A stretch of DNA of 14,641 nucleotides from Dehalococcoidia bacterium (GCA_007280145.1 QYPU01000092.1:1-14641); one strand, 5' to 3'; shown: positions 1-7,583, numbered from the stretch's first letter. The notes: generated by a model not told the origin, from the sequence alone. Translations and numbers: made by a program.

Positions 1-20
1 AAGCGCAGTCTGTGCGGGAG

Positions 21-1637
21 CTAATGTACGTTGGTAGTTTCTGTCCTGAAGCGCTGGCTCAAAGCCACTGAGGTGCGGTATGATTCTATCTGGCGTTGTT
101 GTTCAGCGCTGCTCCATCTCAAAAGCTTGCCCATCTCTTTAGCTACCAGGTCCACAGCGTCCAGCCCCTGGCATGGAGATAGGCCAACGGCGCTGCGGCG
201 AAGCAGGAAATCGCTTACACTAAGCGCAGCCTCTTCCTTAACGGCATGCCATATCTGGGACAGGATATCGCGGCAGTGAGGGCAGATGGACTGCATTCCC
301 TGGCGGTCTTTACCTGCCAAATCCAGGACCTGATGGAACCGTGAGCCATACAGGGCGGCAAGATGCACCACGGTATCTAGAGGAAGGCCACTTTCTCTGG
401 CAGCCCGGGCTATTGTCTTCTGAGGCACAGATGGCGCTCCGGGCAAGGAAGCCGTAGATGTACCGCAGGATGCTCTCAGGCCGAGCTTCTGGCAAACCAG
501 GTCCACTGCCTCCTGGGCTATGGCTCGATAACCGGTTAGCTTGCCTCCTATCACTGAGATGAAGCCTCTGGTGCCATCCCTTCGTTCGTGGTCTACAAGC
601 TTGTGCTTTCGCGAGATGTCTGAAGCACGCTTGCTGCCAGAGAAAGCCAGCGCTCGCAGCCCAGTAATGGTATAGAAAATGTCCTCCATTTTCATAGAAG
701 GGAAAGTTCGGCGAACCTCAGCCAGCAAGTAAGCCACATCCTTTGCCCCGGCGTACACGGCATCCAGGTCTCCAAAGTAGTCGGTATCCGTGGTTCCGAT
801 TAGGGAGTAACCTTCCCAGGGTATTATGAAGAAGAGACGGCCGTCGGCCTGGGCAAACTGGACTACAGCGTTGTGGGAAATTTGGGAGGTGAGGAGATGG
901 ACGCCCTTGGTCCTGCGCACCATTGGCTTTGAATTGCTGCAAACCTTGTTCCATACACAATCCGCCCAGTGACCGGCAGCATTGACCACTAACCTGGCTG
1001 TTACTTGATAGACCTCTCCTGATATGCAATCCTGCACCTCCACCCCGGACACAGTGTCACTGTCTCTCATAATTCGCACAACCTTAGCGTGGTTTAAGAC
1101 GGAGGCTCCTTGTTCCGCGGCAGAAAGGGCGTTTTCCAGACAAAGCCGCTCTGGAAATGACACCTGGCAATCGTGGTAGAGGTAGGAAGCTACCATCCCC
1201 TTCAGTTCCAGGCCCGGTTCTAATTCCAGGGTCTCGCGGTGGGAAAGGCGACGACAAGAAGGTAGAGTCTTGTCGAAAGAAAGCAGGTCATAGAGGCGCA
1301 TACCCAGAGGCAAGATTACCCGGTCTAGAGGACGGGCTACAGGTATTAAGAAGGGGAGAGGATGCACCAGGTGTGGTGCAATACGAAGGAGGGTTTCTCT
1401 TTCCCTCATGTCCTGCCGCACCAGGCTAAAATCCAACTGCCTCAGGTAGCGCAGGCCACCGTGAATCAGGCGTGAGGAGCGGGAGGTAGTACCATAGCCG
1501 AAATCCTCCTTCTCCAGTAGCAGTGTATCGAGTCCGCGGAGAACTGCGTCCCGTGCTATGCCTACCCCGATGATGCCTCCGCCCACCACAATCAAATCGA
1601 AGGTCTTTCGGGCTAAGTCATCAAAGTCCCTCTTCAT
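21..1637 (-). CDS. glpD: FAD-dependent glycerol-3-phosphate dehydrogenase
   Basis: Oxidises sn-glycerol 3-phosphate to dihydroxyacetone phosphate at the membrane, passing electrons through FAD to the quinone pool (family knowledge). Visible: an N-terminal dinucleotide-binding motif VVGGGIIGVGIARD (about residues 17-30), the GlpD signature TSRSSRLIHGGLRYL (about 51-65), IGTTDTDY near residue 280, GGKLTGYR near 365, and a C-terminal helical domain of about 140 residues. Length, about 538 aa, fits bacterial GlpD. I chose the ATG at 1637: an AGAGG SD (complement of 1649-1653) lies 11 nt upstream and the start then falls 19 nt after the glpK stop. The longer ATG at 1682 would overlap glpK and add residues outside the family pattern. 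Second gene of a glpK-glpD operon. The stop codon lies 20 nt from the window edge, so no terminator can be judged. Confidence 0.95.
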   Translation of the reverse strand: MKRDFDDLARKTFDLIVVGGGIIGVGIARDAVLRGLDTLLLEKEDFGYGTTSRSSRLIHGGLRYLRQLDFSLVRQDMRERETLLRIAPHLVHPLPFLIPVARPLDRVILPLGMRLYDLLSFDKTLPSCRRLSHRETLELEPGLELKGMVASYLYHDCQVSFPERLCLENALSAAEQGASVLNHAKVVRIMRDSDTVSGVEVQDCISGEVYQVTARLVVNAAGHWADCVWNKVCSNSKPMVRRTKGVHLLTSQISHNAVVQFAQADGRLFFIIPWEGYSLIGTTDTDYFGDLDAVYAGAKDVAYLLAEVRRTFPSMKMEDIFYTITGLRALAFSGSKRASDISRKHKLVDHERRDGTRGFISVIGGKLTGYRAIAQEAVDLVCQKLGLRASCGTSTASLPGAPSVPQKTIARAARESGLPLDTVVHLAALYGSRFHQVLDLAGKDRQGMQSICPHCRDILSQIWHAVKEEAALSVSDFLLRRSAVGLSPCQGLDAVDLVAKEMGKLLRWSSAEQQRQIESYRTSVALSQRFRTETTNVH

Positions 1638-1656
1638 GTCACAGTTTTCCTCTCTC

Positions 1657-3159
1657 TCAGCTTGTAACCCAGCCGCGGGCACGCTCTACAGCGCGCTTCC
1701 AGCCAGCATAGAGGCTCTCCCGCTGGTCTGTAGAAAATTTCGGTTCATAAGTTTCAGCAGCACGCCACCGCCGTTTGATGTCGACAGTATCGTGCCATAG
1801 ACCCACTGCCAGGCCTGCCAGGTAAGCTGCGCCAAGAGCGGTAGTCTCAGCCACCGCTGCACGCTGAATGGGAATTCCCAGGATATCCGCTTGAAACTGC
1901 ATGAGAAACGAATTAGCTGTACCGCCACCATCTACTCGAAGCAGTGGCACTTGCAGCCCGGCTTCAGCACCCATAGTCTCTATTATGTCCCGTGTTTGAT
2001 AGGCGATGGCCTCCAGCGTGGCTCTTGCCAGATGACCCTTATTAGTGCCTCGGGTGAGGCCAAGGATAGTCCCCCGAGCGTACATGTCCCAATAGGGGGC
2101 ACCGAGGCCTACAAAGGCTGGAACGAAGAAAACTCCACCATTGTCGGGAACAGAGCGGGCCAGGGCCTCGCTCTCAGCGGCATTTGAGATTAGCTCCAGG
2201 CCATCCCGTAGCCACTGGACCGCGGCTCCGGTGATGAAGATGCTTCCTTCCATAGCGTAAGTCACCTCTCCTCCTAACCCCCAGGCCAGGGTGGTGACCA
2301 GGCCTTTTTCGGAGGGAACTGGCTTGTCACCAGTGTTAAGCAGGACGAAAGAGCCTGTCCCATAGGTATTCTTAGTCATACCAGCATCGTAGCATGCTTG
2401 ACCAAAAAGAGCTGCCTGCTGGTCGCCAACCACCGCGCCCAGGGGTATGCGAGAGTCTCCTAGAATGCCAGCGGCAGTCTCACCGTAAACCTGGCTGGAG
2501 GGCATCACGTGAGGGAGGACGGCCTCTGGTATATCCAGGGCAGCAAGAAGCTCCTTGTCCCATTTAAGGGTATGGATGTTGAATAACATCGTGCGGGATG
2601 CGTTGCTGTAGTCGGTGATATGGACAGCACCTCCAGTCAGATTCCAGACGAGCCAGCTATCCACTGTCCCGAAAAGGAGGTCTCCCTGCTCGGCGCGGTG
2701 TTGCCCTTGGGGAACATGGTCCAGAATCCAGCGAAGCTTGGTAGCCGAGAAGTAGGCATCTATGATTAGCCCCGTCTTCTCTTTGACAATCTGGCCCATG
2801 CCCTCCTGCTTCAGCTTCTCGCACAGAGGGGCAGTACGTCGGCATTGCCACACTACTGCATTGCTAACAGGCTCTCCGGTGTAGCGGTCCCAGACTATAG
2901 TAGTCTCCCGTTGGTTGGTGATACCTATACTTTTTACCTGGGACGTGGCTACCCCTGCCTTTTGGAGGCTGTCGCGGGCAACTGCTACGGAAGCGGAAAA
3001 AAGCTCTTTGGGGTCATGCTCTACCCAGCCGGGCTGTGTATAAATCTGGCGCACTTCCTGATAGGCGGTGGATACCGGCTGACCTTCACGGTCGAAGAGA
3101 ATAGCAGTACTCCCTGTAGTTCCCTGGTCTATGGCTAAGATATAGTCTTTTTCGCCCAT
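1657..3159 (-). CDS. glpK: glycerol kinase
   Basis: Phosphorylates glycerol with ATP to glycerol 3-phosphate in the cytosol, feeding the adjacent GlpD. It is a FGGY-family kinase of 500 aa, the normal length. The phosphate-binding motif DQGTTGS is at residues 11-17. Glycerol-contact residues known from E. coli GlpK are all present, shifted by one: R84-E85 (in NQRETT), Y136 (DAYFSATK) and D246 (GDQQAALFGQ). By alignment with the Firmicutes enzyme, the histidine phosphorylated by HPr (His232 region) is replaced here by Ile232 in YGETAAGILG, so PTS-dependent activation of that type is unlikely (inference). The ATG at 3159 gives the canonical N-terminus, but no SD is visible upstream, which is unusual beside the strong SDs of the divergent operon. 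First gene of the operon; glpD follows after 19 nt. Confidence 0.96.
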   Translation of the reverse strand: MGEKDYILAIDQGTTGSTAILFDREGQPVSTAYQEVRQIYTQPGWVEHDPKELFSASVAVARDSLQKAGVATSQVKSIGITNQRETTIVWDRYTGEPVSNAVVWQCRRTAPLCEKLKQEGMGQIVKEKTGLIIDAYFSATKLRWILDHVPQGQHRAEQGDLLFGTVDSWLVWNLTGGAVHITDYSNASRTMLFNIHTLKWDKELLAALDIPEAVLPHVMPSSQVYGETAAGILGDSRIPLGAVVGDQQAALFGQACYDAGMTKNTYGTGSFVLLNTGDKPVPSEKGLVTTLAWGLGGEVTYAMEGSIFITGAAVQWLRDGLELISNAAESEALARSVPDNGGVFFVPAFVGLGAPYWDMYARGTILGLTRGTNKGHLARATLEAIAYQTRDIIETMGAEAGLQVPLLRVDGGGTANSFLMQFQADILGIPIQRAAVAETTALGAAYLAGLAVGLWHDTVDIKRRWRAAETYEPKFSTDQRESLYAGWKRAVERARGWVTS

Positions 3160-3179
3160 GCCGAATTGCTACTTGACGC

Positions 3180-3209
3180 AGCATAACATACAAGGATACA
3201 TACTGGCAA
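3180..3209 (-). promoter_or_regulatory. possible glpK promoter
   Basis: On the minus strand TTGCCA (complement of 3204-3209) and TATGCT (complement of 3180-3185) are separated by 18 nt. This is 5/6 and 4/6 of the sigma-70 consensus. It would start transcription only about a dozen bases before the glpK ATG, giving a very short leader, which agrees with the lack of an SD. Modest match; could be chance. Confidence 0.3.
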
Positions 3210-3299
3210 CCGTGTGCCAAACGTGGCTCTATTCTCGCCAAGATGTCTCCAAAACAATAGATTTGATGATTGAGTCTGCCTGTTCATCTGGGTATGGCA

Positions 3300-3410
3300 C
3301 CGGATTGCCTTTGCCAATTTATCTTGAACTTGATTGAAGATATTCTCATCAATGATAGCTTTATGTGCACCTTTATATAGTTGGCCATGATAGCGGCCTT
3401 TCTTTCCCCT
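3300..3410 (-). pseudogene. decayed serine recombinase fragment (Recombinase domain)
   Basis: Between the divergent glpK and SCP2 genes, one minus-strand frame encodes YHGQ followed by LYKGAHKAIIDENIFNQVQ and DKLAKAIR (3392 down to 3300). The pattern G-x-x-Y-x-G-x-H-x-x-I-I-D-E-x-x-F-x-x-V-Q-x-x-L is the hallmark of the Recombinase domain (PF07508-type) that follows the catalytic resolvase domain in large serine recombinases. No intact gene surrounds it: stops lie upstream in this frame (from 3411), no resolvase catalytic domain is seen, and the open continuation to 3135 runs into glpK coding sequence. It is therefore best read as a relic of a mobile-element integrase. A neighbouring frame (3306-3229) ends in a plausible but unrecognised peptide, so a frameshift may separate the remaining tail. 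The domain recognition is by eye. Confidence 0.6.
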
Positions 3411-3506
3411 TCAATGTCACCATCTCCTTTATAAGGCGACATTTTCACAGAACACTTAGAGGATGACAAAATCATAGAACATCAACAAAAAAGAGCCTCA
3501 AACCTG

Positions 3507-3535
3507 TTGACAACGAACCATTCGCGTCATATTAT
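3507..3535 (+). promoter_or_regulatory. sigma-70 promoter of the SCP2-ADH-AOR operon
   Basis: A perfect -35 box TTGACA (3507-3512) is followed after 17 nt by TATTAT (3530-3535; 5/6 of TATAAT). Transcription would start near 3542, giving a short leader of about 26 nt that contains the AAGAGGAGG ribosome binding site at 3551-3559. An alternative -10, TATACT (3533-3538), would need a 20-nt spacer and is less likely. No operator-like repeat overlaps the boxes that I can see. Confidence 0.75.
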
Positions 3536-3568
3536 ACTGGTATAAAAAGCAAGAGGAGGTTGTTTATT

Positions 3569-3976
3569 ATGGCAATGTATGGAAGCGATGAATGGGTCGC
3601 ACTGTTCAAGGAGGAGATCAACAAAAGCAAAGAATATGAGGAGGCGGCAAAGACCTGGGAAGGCGATTTTTACTTTATTGCTGAACCGGGTGGGGCAATC
3701 GAAGAAGCAAGCTATGCTTACGTAGACCTTTATCATGGCAAATGCCGTGCTGCTGAAATAGTTACTGACCCCAATAAATACAAACCTGAATTCACTCTTT
3801 CGGCTCCAATTGCTATCTGGAAGAGAGTGGCCACAAAGCAGCTCAATTCTACCCAGGCACTTATCACCAAGCAGCTCAAGCTCTCGGGTAACCTTGCCAA
3901 GATTATGCGCTACACCAAGGCGGCTAATGAGCTTACCAACTGCACTACACGAGTACCGACTGAGTGGCCGGAGTAA
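3569..3976 (+). CDS. SCP2 sterol-binding domain protein
   Basis: A 135-aa cytosolic protein with the architecture of a single SCP2 (sterol carrier protein 2-like) domain: the YEEAAKTWEGDFYFIAEPGG segment (about residues 23-42), a Y-x-x-L-Y-H-G-K-C strand-turn near 52, TLSAPIAIWKRVATKQLNSTQALI in the middle, and LSGNLAKIMRYTKAANEL toward the end, matching the family pattern of apolar-ligand-binding domains. Family members bind fatty acyl, sterol or other hydrophobic molecules; the ligand here is unknown. The start is ATG 3569, placed 9 nt after a strong AAGAGGAGG SD; an in-frame TTG at 3560 directly abuts that SD and is rejected. First gene of an operon, 47 nt before the alcohol dehydrogenase. 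The context suggests it could present or sequester a hydrophobic alcohol or aldehyde (inference). Confidence 0.8.
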   Translation: MAMYGSDEWVALFKEEINKSKEYEEAAKTWEGDFYFIAEPGGAIEEASYAYVDLYHGKCRAAEIVTDPNKYKPEFTLSAPIAIWKRVATKQLNSTQALITKQLKLSGNLAKIMRYTKAANELTNCTTRVPTEWPE

Positions 3977-3986
3977 ACCGCGTCAA

Positions 3987-4016
3987 TCATCTATATAATC
4001 GATAAAATATAGAGGA
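3987..4016 (+). promoter_or_regulatory. weak hairpin overlapping the alcohol dehydrogenase SD
   Basis: TCATCTATAT (3987-3996) can pair with ATATAGAGGA (4007-4016) with one mismatch around a 10-nt loop, so the right arm includes the first part of the AGAGGAGG ribosome binding site. The stem is AU-rich and would be weak. It may simply be composition; it is listed because it could tune translation of the second cistron. Confidence 0.25.
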
Positions 4017-4023
4017 GGTTAGC

Positions 4024-5196
4024 ATGTGGACTTTTTCGTGTCCGCTTATTGTCTACGGTGACGGTGCTCTCGAGTATCTGGCACAGGTACAGGGTAAAAA
4101 GGCTTTCATTGTCACCGATAAGAACATCGTAAAACTCGGTTTGACAAAGCTGGTTACCGACCAATTGGATGCAGTAAGCATCAAATGGGAAGTATTTGAT
4201 GAAGTAGAACCCGAGCCATCGCTTAATACCATTAAAAAGGGTGGTGTGGCAATAGGAAAGTACCAGCCCGACTGGGTCATCGGTCTGGGTGGGGGTTCCT
4301 GCATGGACGCGGCCAAGGCTATTATCCTCCTGCTGGTACGGCCGGACCTCGAGCCGGATGCTTTATCCGTAACCGAGACTTACAATTTCAGGGCCAAGGC
4401 CAGGCTCATGTGCATTCCGACTACCAGCGGCACGGGCGCCGAAGCTACGTGGGCAATAGTGCTCACCGACACGGCAAATGACCGCAAACTCGGGCTGGGT
4501 ACTACCGAATGTATGCCAGATGTCGCAATCCTTGACCCTGTCATGGTTGCGGGTATGCCTCCACTAATCACAGCCGACACCGGCATGGATGTCCTCACTC
4601 ACGCTATAGAGGGATACGTGTCAACGTGGGGTACCAGCATCACGGACGGTCCAGGATTGATTGCAGCACGGCAAGCTTTGGAATATCTGCCTAAAGCGTA
4701 TAAAAACGGGAACGACCTTGAGGCACGTAAGGAAATGCAGAACGCTGCTATACTCGGTGGTATGTCCTTCGGCAATTCCATGGCGGGACTGGGGCATAGC
4801 GCCGGACATGCTCTTGGGGCAATTTTCCATATTACTCACGGACGCACCGTGGGCCTCTTTCTGCCTTATACTATGGAATACCTTATCAACGGGTCAGAGG
4901 AGACAACAGCCAGGTATGCTGAGATAGCGCGCTTCTGCCGCGTCGCATCCGGCTCCGACAAGGAATGCGCTAAAGCCCTGGTAGCCAAGATTAGAGCGCT
5001 GGCAAAGGAAGTCGGCCAACCGCTCTCGGTCAAAGACTGCGGCATTGATAAGGCAAAGTATGATGAATCAATTCCTGGACTGATAGACAGAGCGTTGAAC
5101 GAGGTCATGACGATGACCGTCACCCGCGTTCCCGGCGAGGAAGACCTGGAAAAGATCTTCCGCTATGCGTATGAAGGCAAAAGCATTGACTTTTAG
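4024..5196 (+). CDS. iron-containing (group III) alcohol dehydrogenase
   Basis: NAD(P)-dependent oxidoreductase interconverting a primary alcohol and an aldehyde in the cytosol. At 390 aa it has normal length for the Fe-ADH family. Visible: nucleotide-binding GLGGGSCMDAAKA (about 87-99), PTTSGTGAEAT (about 132-142), and the metal ligand set D189 and H193 (in DTGMDVLTHAIEG), H258 (GLGHSAGHALG) and H272 (THG). The spacing 4, then 14 between the two later histidines, matches E. coli FucO. H262 is the additional conserved histidine. The SD AGAGGAGG at 4011-4018 fixes the ATG at 4024. It lies between the SCP2 protein and the AOR (22 nt to the next start), so it probably supplies aldehyde to the AOR or reduces aldehyde made by it. 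Substrate cannot be told from sequence. Confidence 0.93.
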   Translation: MWTFSCPLIVYGDGALEYLAQVQGKKAFIVTDKNIVKLGLTKLVTDQLDAVSIKWEVFDEVEPEPSLNTIKKGGVAIGKYQPDWVIGLGGGSCMDAAKAIILLLVRPDLEPDALSVTETYNFRAKARLMCIPTTSGTGAEATWAIVLTDTANDRKLGLGTTECMPDVAILDPVMVAGMPPLITADTGMDVLTHAIEGYVSTWGTSITDGPGLIAARQALEYLPKAYKNGNDLEARKEMQNAAILGGMSFGNSMAGLGHSAGHALGAIFHITHGRTVGLFLPYTMEYLINGSEETTARYAEIARFCRVASGSDKECAKALVAKIRALAKEVGQPLSVKDCGIDKAKYDESIPGLIDRALNEVMTMTVTRVPGEEDLEKIFRYAYEGKSIDF

Positions 5197-5218
5197 TTAA
5201 CATCCGAAGGAGGAGATC

Positions 5219-7066
5219 ATGAACGGATACTGGGGTAAGCTCCTGATAGCAGACCTCAGCAAGGGTAAGCTGAGCGATGAGCCGCTGAATGAAAAATATG
5301 CACGCGAATTTCTAGGCAGCACCGGCCTTGCCGCGCGTTACCTGTATGACATGGTCGATGAGAAAACTGACCCACTGGGGCCAGATAACCCGCTTATCCT
5401 CATGCCCGGTCTTCTTAATGGCACCAGCGGGCCCAGTGTCAGCCGCTGGGGCGGTGTTACTAAATCTCCTTACACCGGGCATTATGGCGATGCCAATTGC
5501 GGCGCTTTCTTCGGTGCGGACCTCAAGAATACCGGCTACGATGGCATCATCCTCAAAGGCCAGTCGGCCAAACCGGTGTACATTTATATTAGGGACGGAG
5601 TTGCGGAGCTCAAGGGCGCTGGCAGCCTGTGGGGCAAGGATACATACAAGACCCAGGAAGAAATCAAAAAAGAGTGCGGTGACAATCGCACACAAATTGC
5701 ATGTATCGGTCCCGCCTCGGAGAACCTGGCACTCTACGGTAATATCATGTCTGAGCATGGTCACTGCCTTGGCCGGGCTGGGCTGGGCTGCGTAATGGGC
5801 TCAAAGAAGGTCAAGGCAATAGCGGTTCGCGGCAAGATGAAGCTTCCTATGCAGGACCCGGAGAAGTTCCGCGAGGCTGCACGCCAGGCTATGGAGGAGG
5901 TCAAGGAGAGTTTTTTAAGCCAGATAATGCACGAAACCGGCACGGCCGGATGGGTTGATTCTGCTATTCCCTACGGCGACGGTCCCACAAAATACTACAC
6001 CGCTGGTACCATGGAGGAAGCAACGAATATAAGTGGCGTCACCATGGCGGAGAAATACCAGACCGGCCACACCGCCTGTTTTGGTTGTCCCATACGCTGT
6101 CGCAAGGTGCTACAGCTCAAAGAAGGAAAGTACACGTACGAGAGTATCGAAGGTCCTGAATATGAAACACTGATTGCTTTGGGGGCAATGATGGGGCTGG
6201 ATCTTGATATGTCCAGTGCTGTTCACTTAAACGAGCTCTGTAACAGTTATGGTTTTGACACTATCAGCGGTGGTGCCAGCGCTGGCTACGCTTTCTATCT
6301 GTATGAGTTGGGGGTAATCTCGGATAAGGATACTGGCGGCCTTAAGCTCACGTGGGGGAATATCGACGCTGCCATCGAGCTCATCCACCTGCTCGGCAAG
6401 AACCAGGGCTTCGGCGCTGTACTGGCAGGTGGGACGAAGCGGATGGCTCAGAAATACGGCCGCCCAATTGGCGAGGCTGCCCAGACGAAGGGTCTCGAGA
6501 TCCCCATGCATGACCCAAGGGCATTCCACTCCATGGGACTTGTTTATGCGACCGCTCCGCGCGGTGCGGACCACAACAAAAGTGACGGATACCAGGTAGA
6601 TAGTGGCACGGGCCATCCCGACCTGGGCTTGAATGCGGGAGACCGCTGGGCTGATGACAAGGCTGAGATGGTTGAAAAAAGTCAGAACTTCAGAGCTCTG
6701 ACCGATTCACTGGGTATGTGTCATTATGCCCAAATACCGTTCACCTTATTGCTCGGCATGATTAACGCTTCTACAGGCTGGGATACGGACATGGACAAGT
6801 TACTGAAGGCAGGAGAACGCATTTTCCAGCTGCAGCGGGCTCTTTCCTGCAAGCTCGGCATTACTGCAAAGGACGATGTGCTTCCTGAATTCGTCATGAG
6901 ACCGATTCCCGATAGCGGTCAGGAGGGCCACGTGCCCAACATGGAAAAGATGCTGCCTGAGTACTATGCTCTCAGAGACTGGGACAGCGCTACCGGCAAG
7001 CCATCAAAGAAACGTTTAGAAAGCCTGGGCATGCCGGAAATTGCTGCATCAATCGGCGCTAAATAG
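5219..7066 (+). CDS. tungsten-dependent aldehyde ferredoxin oxidoreductase
   Basis: Oxidises aldehydes to carboxylic acids with reduction of ferredoxin (the reverse is also possible), using a tungsten bis-pyranopterin and one [4Fe-4S] cluster. Length, 615 aa, agrees with archaeal AOR. The cluster ligands are visible: C287-x2-C290-x3-C294 (ACFGCPIRCRK) and C501 in the D-S-L-G-M-C motif (496-501), which is also the pterin-binding DxxGxC element. Other family landmarks are an N-terminal GYWGKLLIADLS opening, GRAGLGCVMGSKKVKAIAVRG near 185-205 and APRGADHNKSDG near 446-457. Start ATG 5219 follows an AAGGAGGAG SD (5207-5215). Last gene of the operon, ending before a strong hairpin terminator. No separate ferredoxin-like AOR small subunit is present, so a P. 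furiosus-type enzyme using free ferredoxin is likely. A BamB-like role is less likely beside an Fe-ADH. Confidence 0.93.
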   Translation: MNGYWGKLLIADLSKGKLSDEPLNEKYAREFLGSTGLAARYLYDMVDEKTDPLGPDNPLILMPGLLNGTSGPSVSRWGGVTKSPYTGHYGDANCGAFFGADLKNTGYDGIILKGQSAKPVYIYIRDGVAELKGAGSLWGKDTYKTQEEIKKECGDNRTQIACIGPASENLALYGNIMSEHGHCLGRAGLGCVMGSKKVKAIAVRGKMKLPMQDPEKFREAARQAMEEVKESFLSQIMHETGTAGWVDSAIPYGDGPTKYYTAGTMEEATNISGVTMAEKYQTGHTACFGCPIRCRKVLQLKEGKYTYESIEGPEYETLIALGAMMGLDLDMSSAVHLNELCNSYGFDTISGGASAGYAFYLYELGVISDKDTGGLKLTWGNIDAAIELIHLLGKNQGFGAVLAGGTKRMAQKYGRPIGEAAQTKGLEIPMHDPRAFHSMGLVYATAPRGADHNKSDGYQVDSGTGHPDLGLNAGDRWADDKAEMVEKSQNFRALTDSLGMCHYAQIPFTLLLGMINASTGWDTDMDKLLKAGERIFQLQRALSCKLGITAKDDVLPEFVMRPIPDSGQEGHVPNMEKMLPEYYALRDWDSATGKPSKKRLESLGMPEIAASIGAK

Positions 7067-7088
7067 TACCAAACACGGATGCAAAAAT

Positions 7089-7122
7089 AAAAAGCTGACT
7101 GCCTCAAGGCAGTCAGCTTTTT
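7089..7122. terminator. bidirectional intrinsic terminator between AOR and MoaD-like gene
   Basis: A perfect 15-bp stem pairs 7089-7103 with 7108-7122 around the TCAA loop (7104-7107). On the plus strand it ends in a T run (7118-7123), and on the minus strand in TTTTTATTTTT (complement of about 7083-7093). It can therefore stop both the AOR operon and the convergent MoaD-like gene, whose stop codon (7122-7124) lies at the foot of the stem. Confidence 0.92.
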
Positions 7123-7406
7123 TAACCGCCCCCAACCAGAGGTAACAGATAAAGGTTATCGCCATCTTTAAGGAACGGCTCGTCTAACTGCCTGATATTC
7201 ATGCCATTAAACAGGACATTGCTGTTATCCCAGACCGACTGCTTCTTCTTGATACCCCTAGATTTGAGCTTTTTCTGATATACGGGTCCGTAATTAGTCT
7301 CAACATAATCCCTAGCTTCGTCAATACTGTTTACTTCCACAGTTACAGCTCGCACACCCAAGAAAAGCCTCCACGGCCCGACGAAGTTGATATTGACTCT
7401 AGCCAA
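7122..7406 (-). CDS. MoaD/ThiS-like sulfur carrier protein
   Basis: A 94-aa beta-grasp protein with the hallmarks of MoaD/ThiS: an N-terminal strand RVNINFVGPWRLFLGV, a middle INN-like stretch NSNVLFNGMNIRQLD, and a C-terminal DGDNLYLLPLVGGG. The terminal glycines are the sulfur-carrying tail of the family, adenylated and thiocarboxylated by MoeB/ThiF-type enzymes. This tail ends GGG rather than the usual GG. It begins at TTG 7406: an AAGGTG SD (complement of 7414-7419) sits 7 nt upstream, and the only nearby ATG is followed at once by a stop. It is convergent with the AOR gene and has its own promoter. MoaD-type proteins make the dithiolene of molybdo- and tungstopterin, so a service role for the neighbouring AOR cofactor is likely (inference). 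ThiS for thiamine, or a protein-modifier role, are alternatives. Confidence 0.85.
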   Translation of the reverse strand: MARVNINFVGPWRLFLGVRAVTVEVNSIDEARDYVETNYGPVYQKKLKSRGIKKKQSVWDNSNVLFNGMNIRQLDEPFLKDGDNLYLLPLVGGG

Positions 7407-7444
7407 GATTGTTCACCTTACATTATGAACCTGTAGCATCAGGC

Positions 7445-7472
7445 ATTATAATCTATTTTTGGACTATGTCAA
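7445..7472 (-). promoter_or_regulatory. near-consensus promoter of the MoaD-like gene
   Basis: On the minus strand, TTGACA (complement of 7467-7472) and TATAAT (complement of 7445-7450) are both perfect, with a 16-nt spacer. Transcription would start near 7437, about 30 nt before the TTG start codon. The strength is striking for a small cofactor gene and suggests constitutive high expression. Confidence 0.85.
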
Positions 7473-7554
7473 AGTAGCGTTCTCTTTGTTCAGGCTTTTC
7501 TCAGGGGATAGGTGACCTGTAGTCAGTTTTACCAAAACTTCGCAGTCCTTCTCT

Positions 7555-7583
7555 TTGACACATACTTGTGAATACAGTAAACT
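7555..7583 (+). promoter_or_regulatory. candidate promoter of the four-cysteine protein gene
   Basis: TTGACA (7555-7560), a 17-nt spacer and TAAACT (7578-7583; 4/6) form a reasonable sigma-70 promoter pointing at the small gene starting at 7682. The leader would be roughly 90 nt and contains GGAG (7634-7637) followed 5 nt later by ATG and a six-codon reading frame (7643-7663) ending in TAG. Confidence 0.45.

Noticed and set aside
1637..1682. Longer GlpD start at 1682
   Set aside because: It would overlap glpK and add 15 residues outside the family's pattern; ATG 1637 has an SD.
3135..3475. Two minus-strand frames as intact genes between glpK and the SCP2 gene
   Set aside because: They have no SD and run into glpK coding sequence or break mid-domain. 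Only the recombinase-like segment was kept, as a relic.
5312..5764. 150-residue minus-strand frame inside the AOR gene
   Set aside because: It lies wholly opposite a clearly recognised coding gene and shows no motif or SD of its own, so it is a shadow frame.
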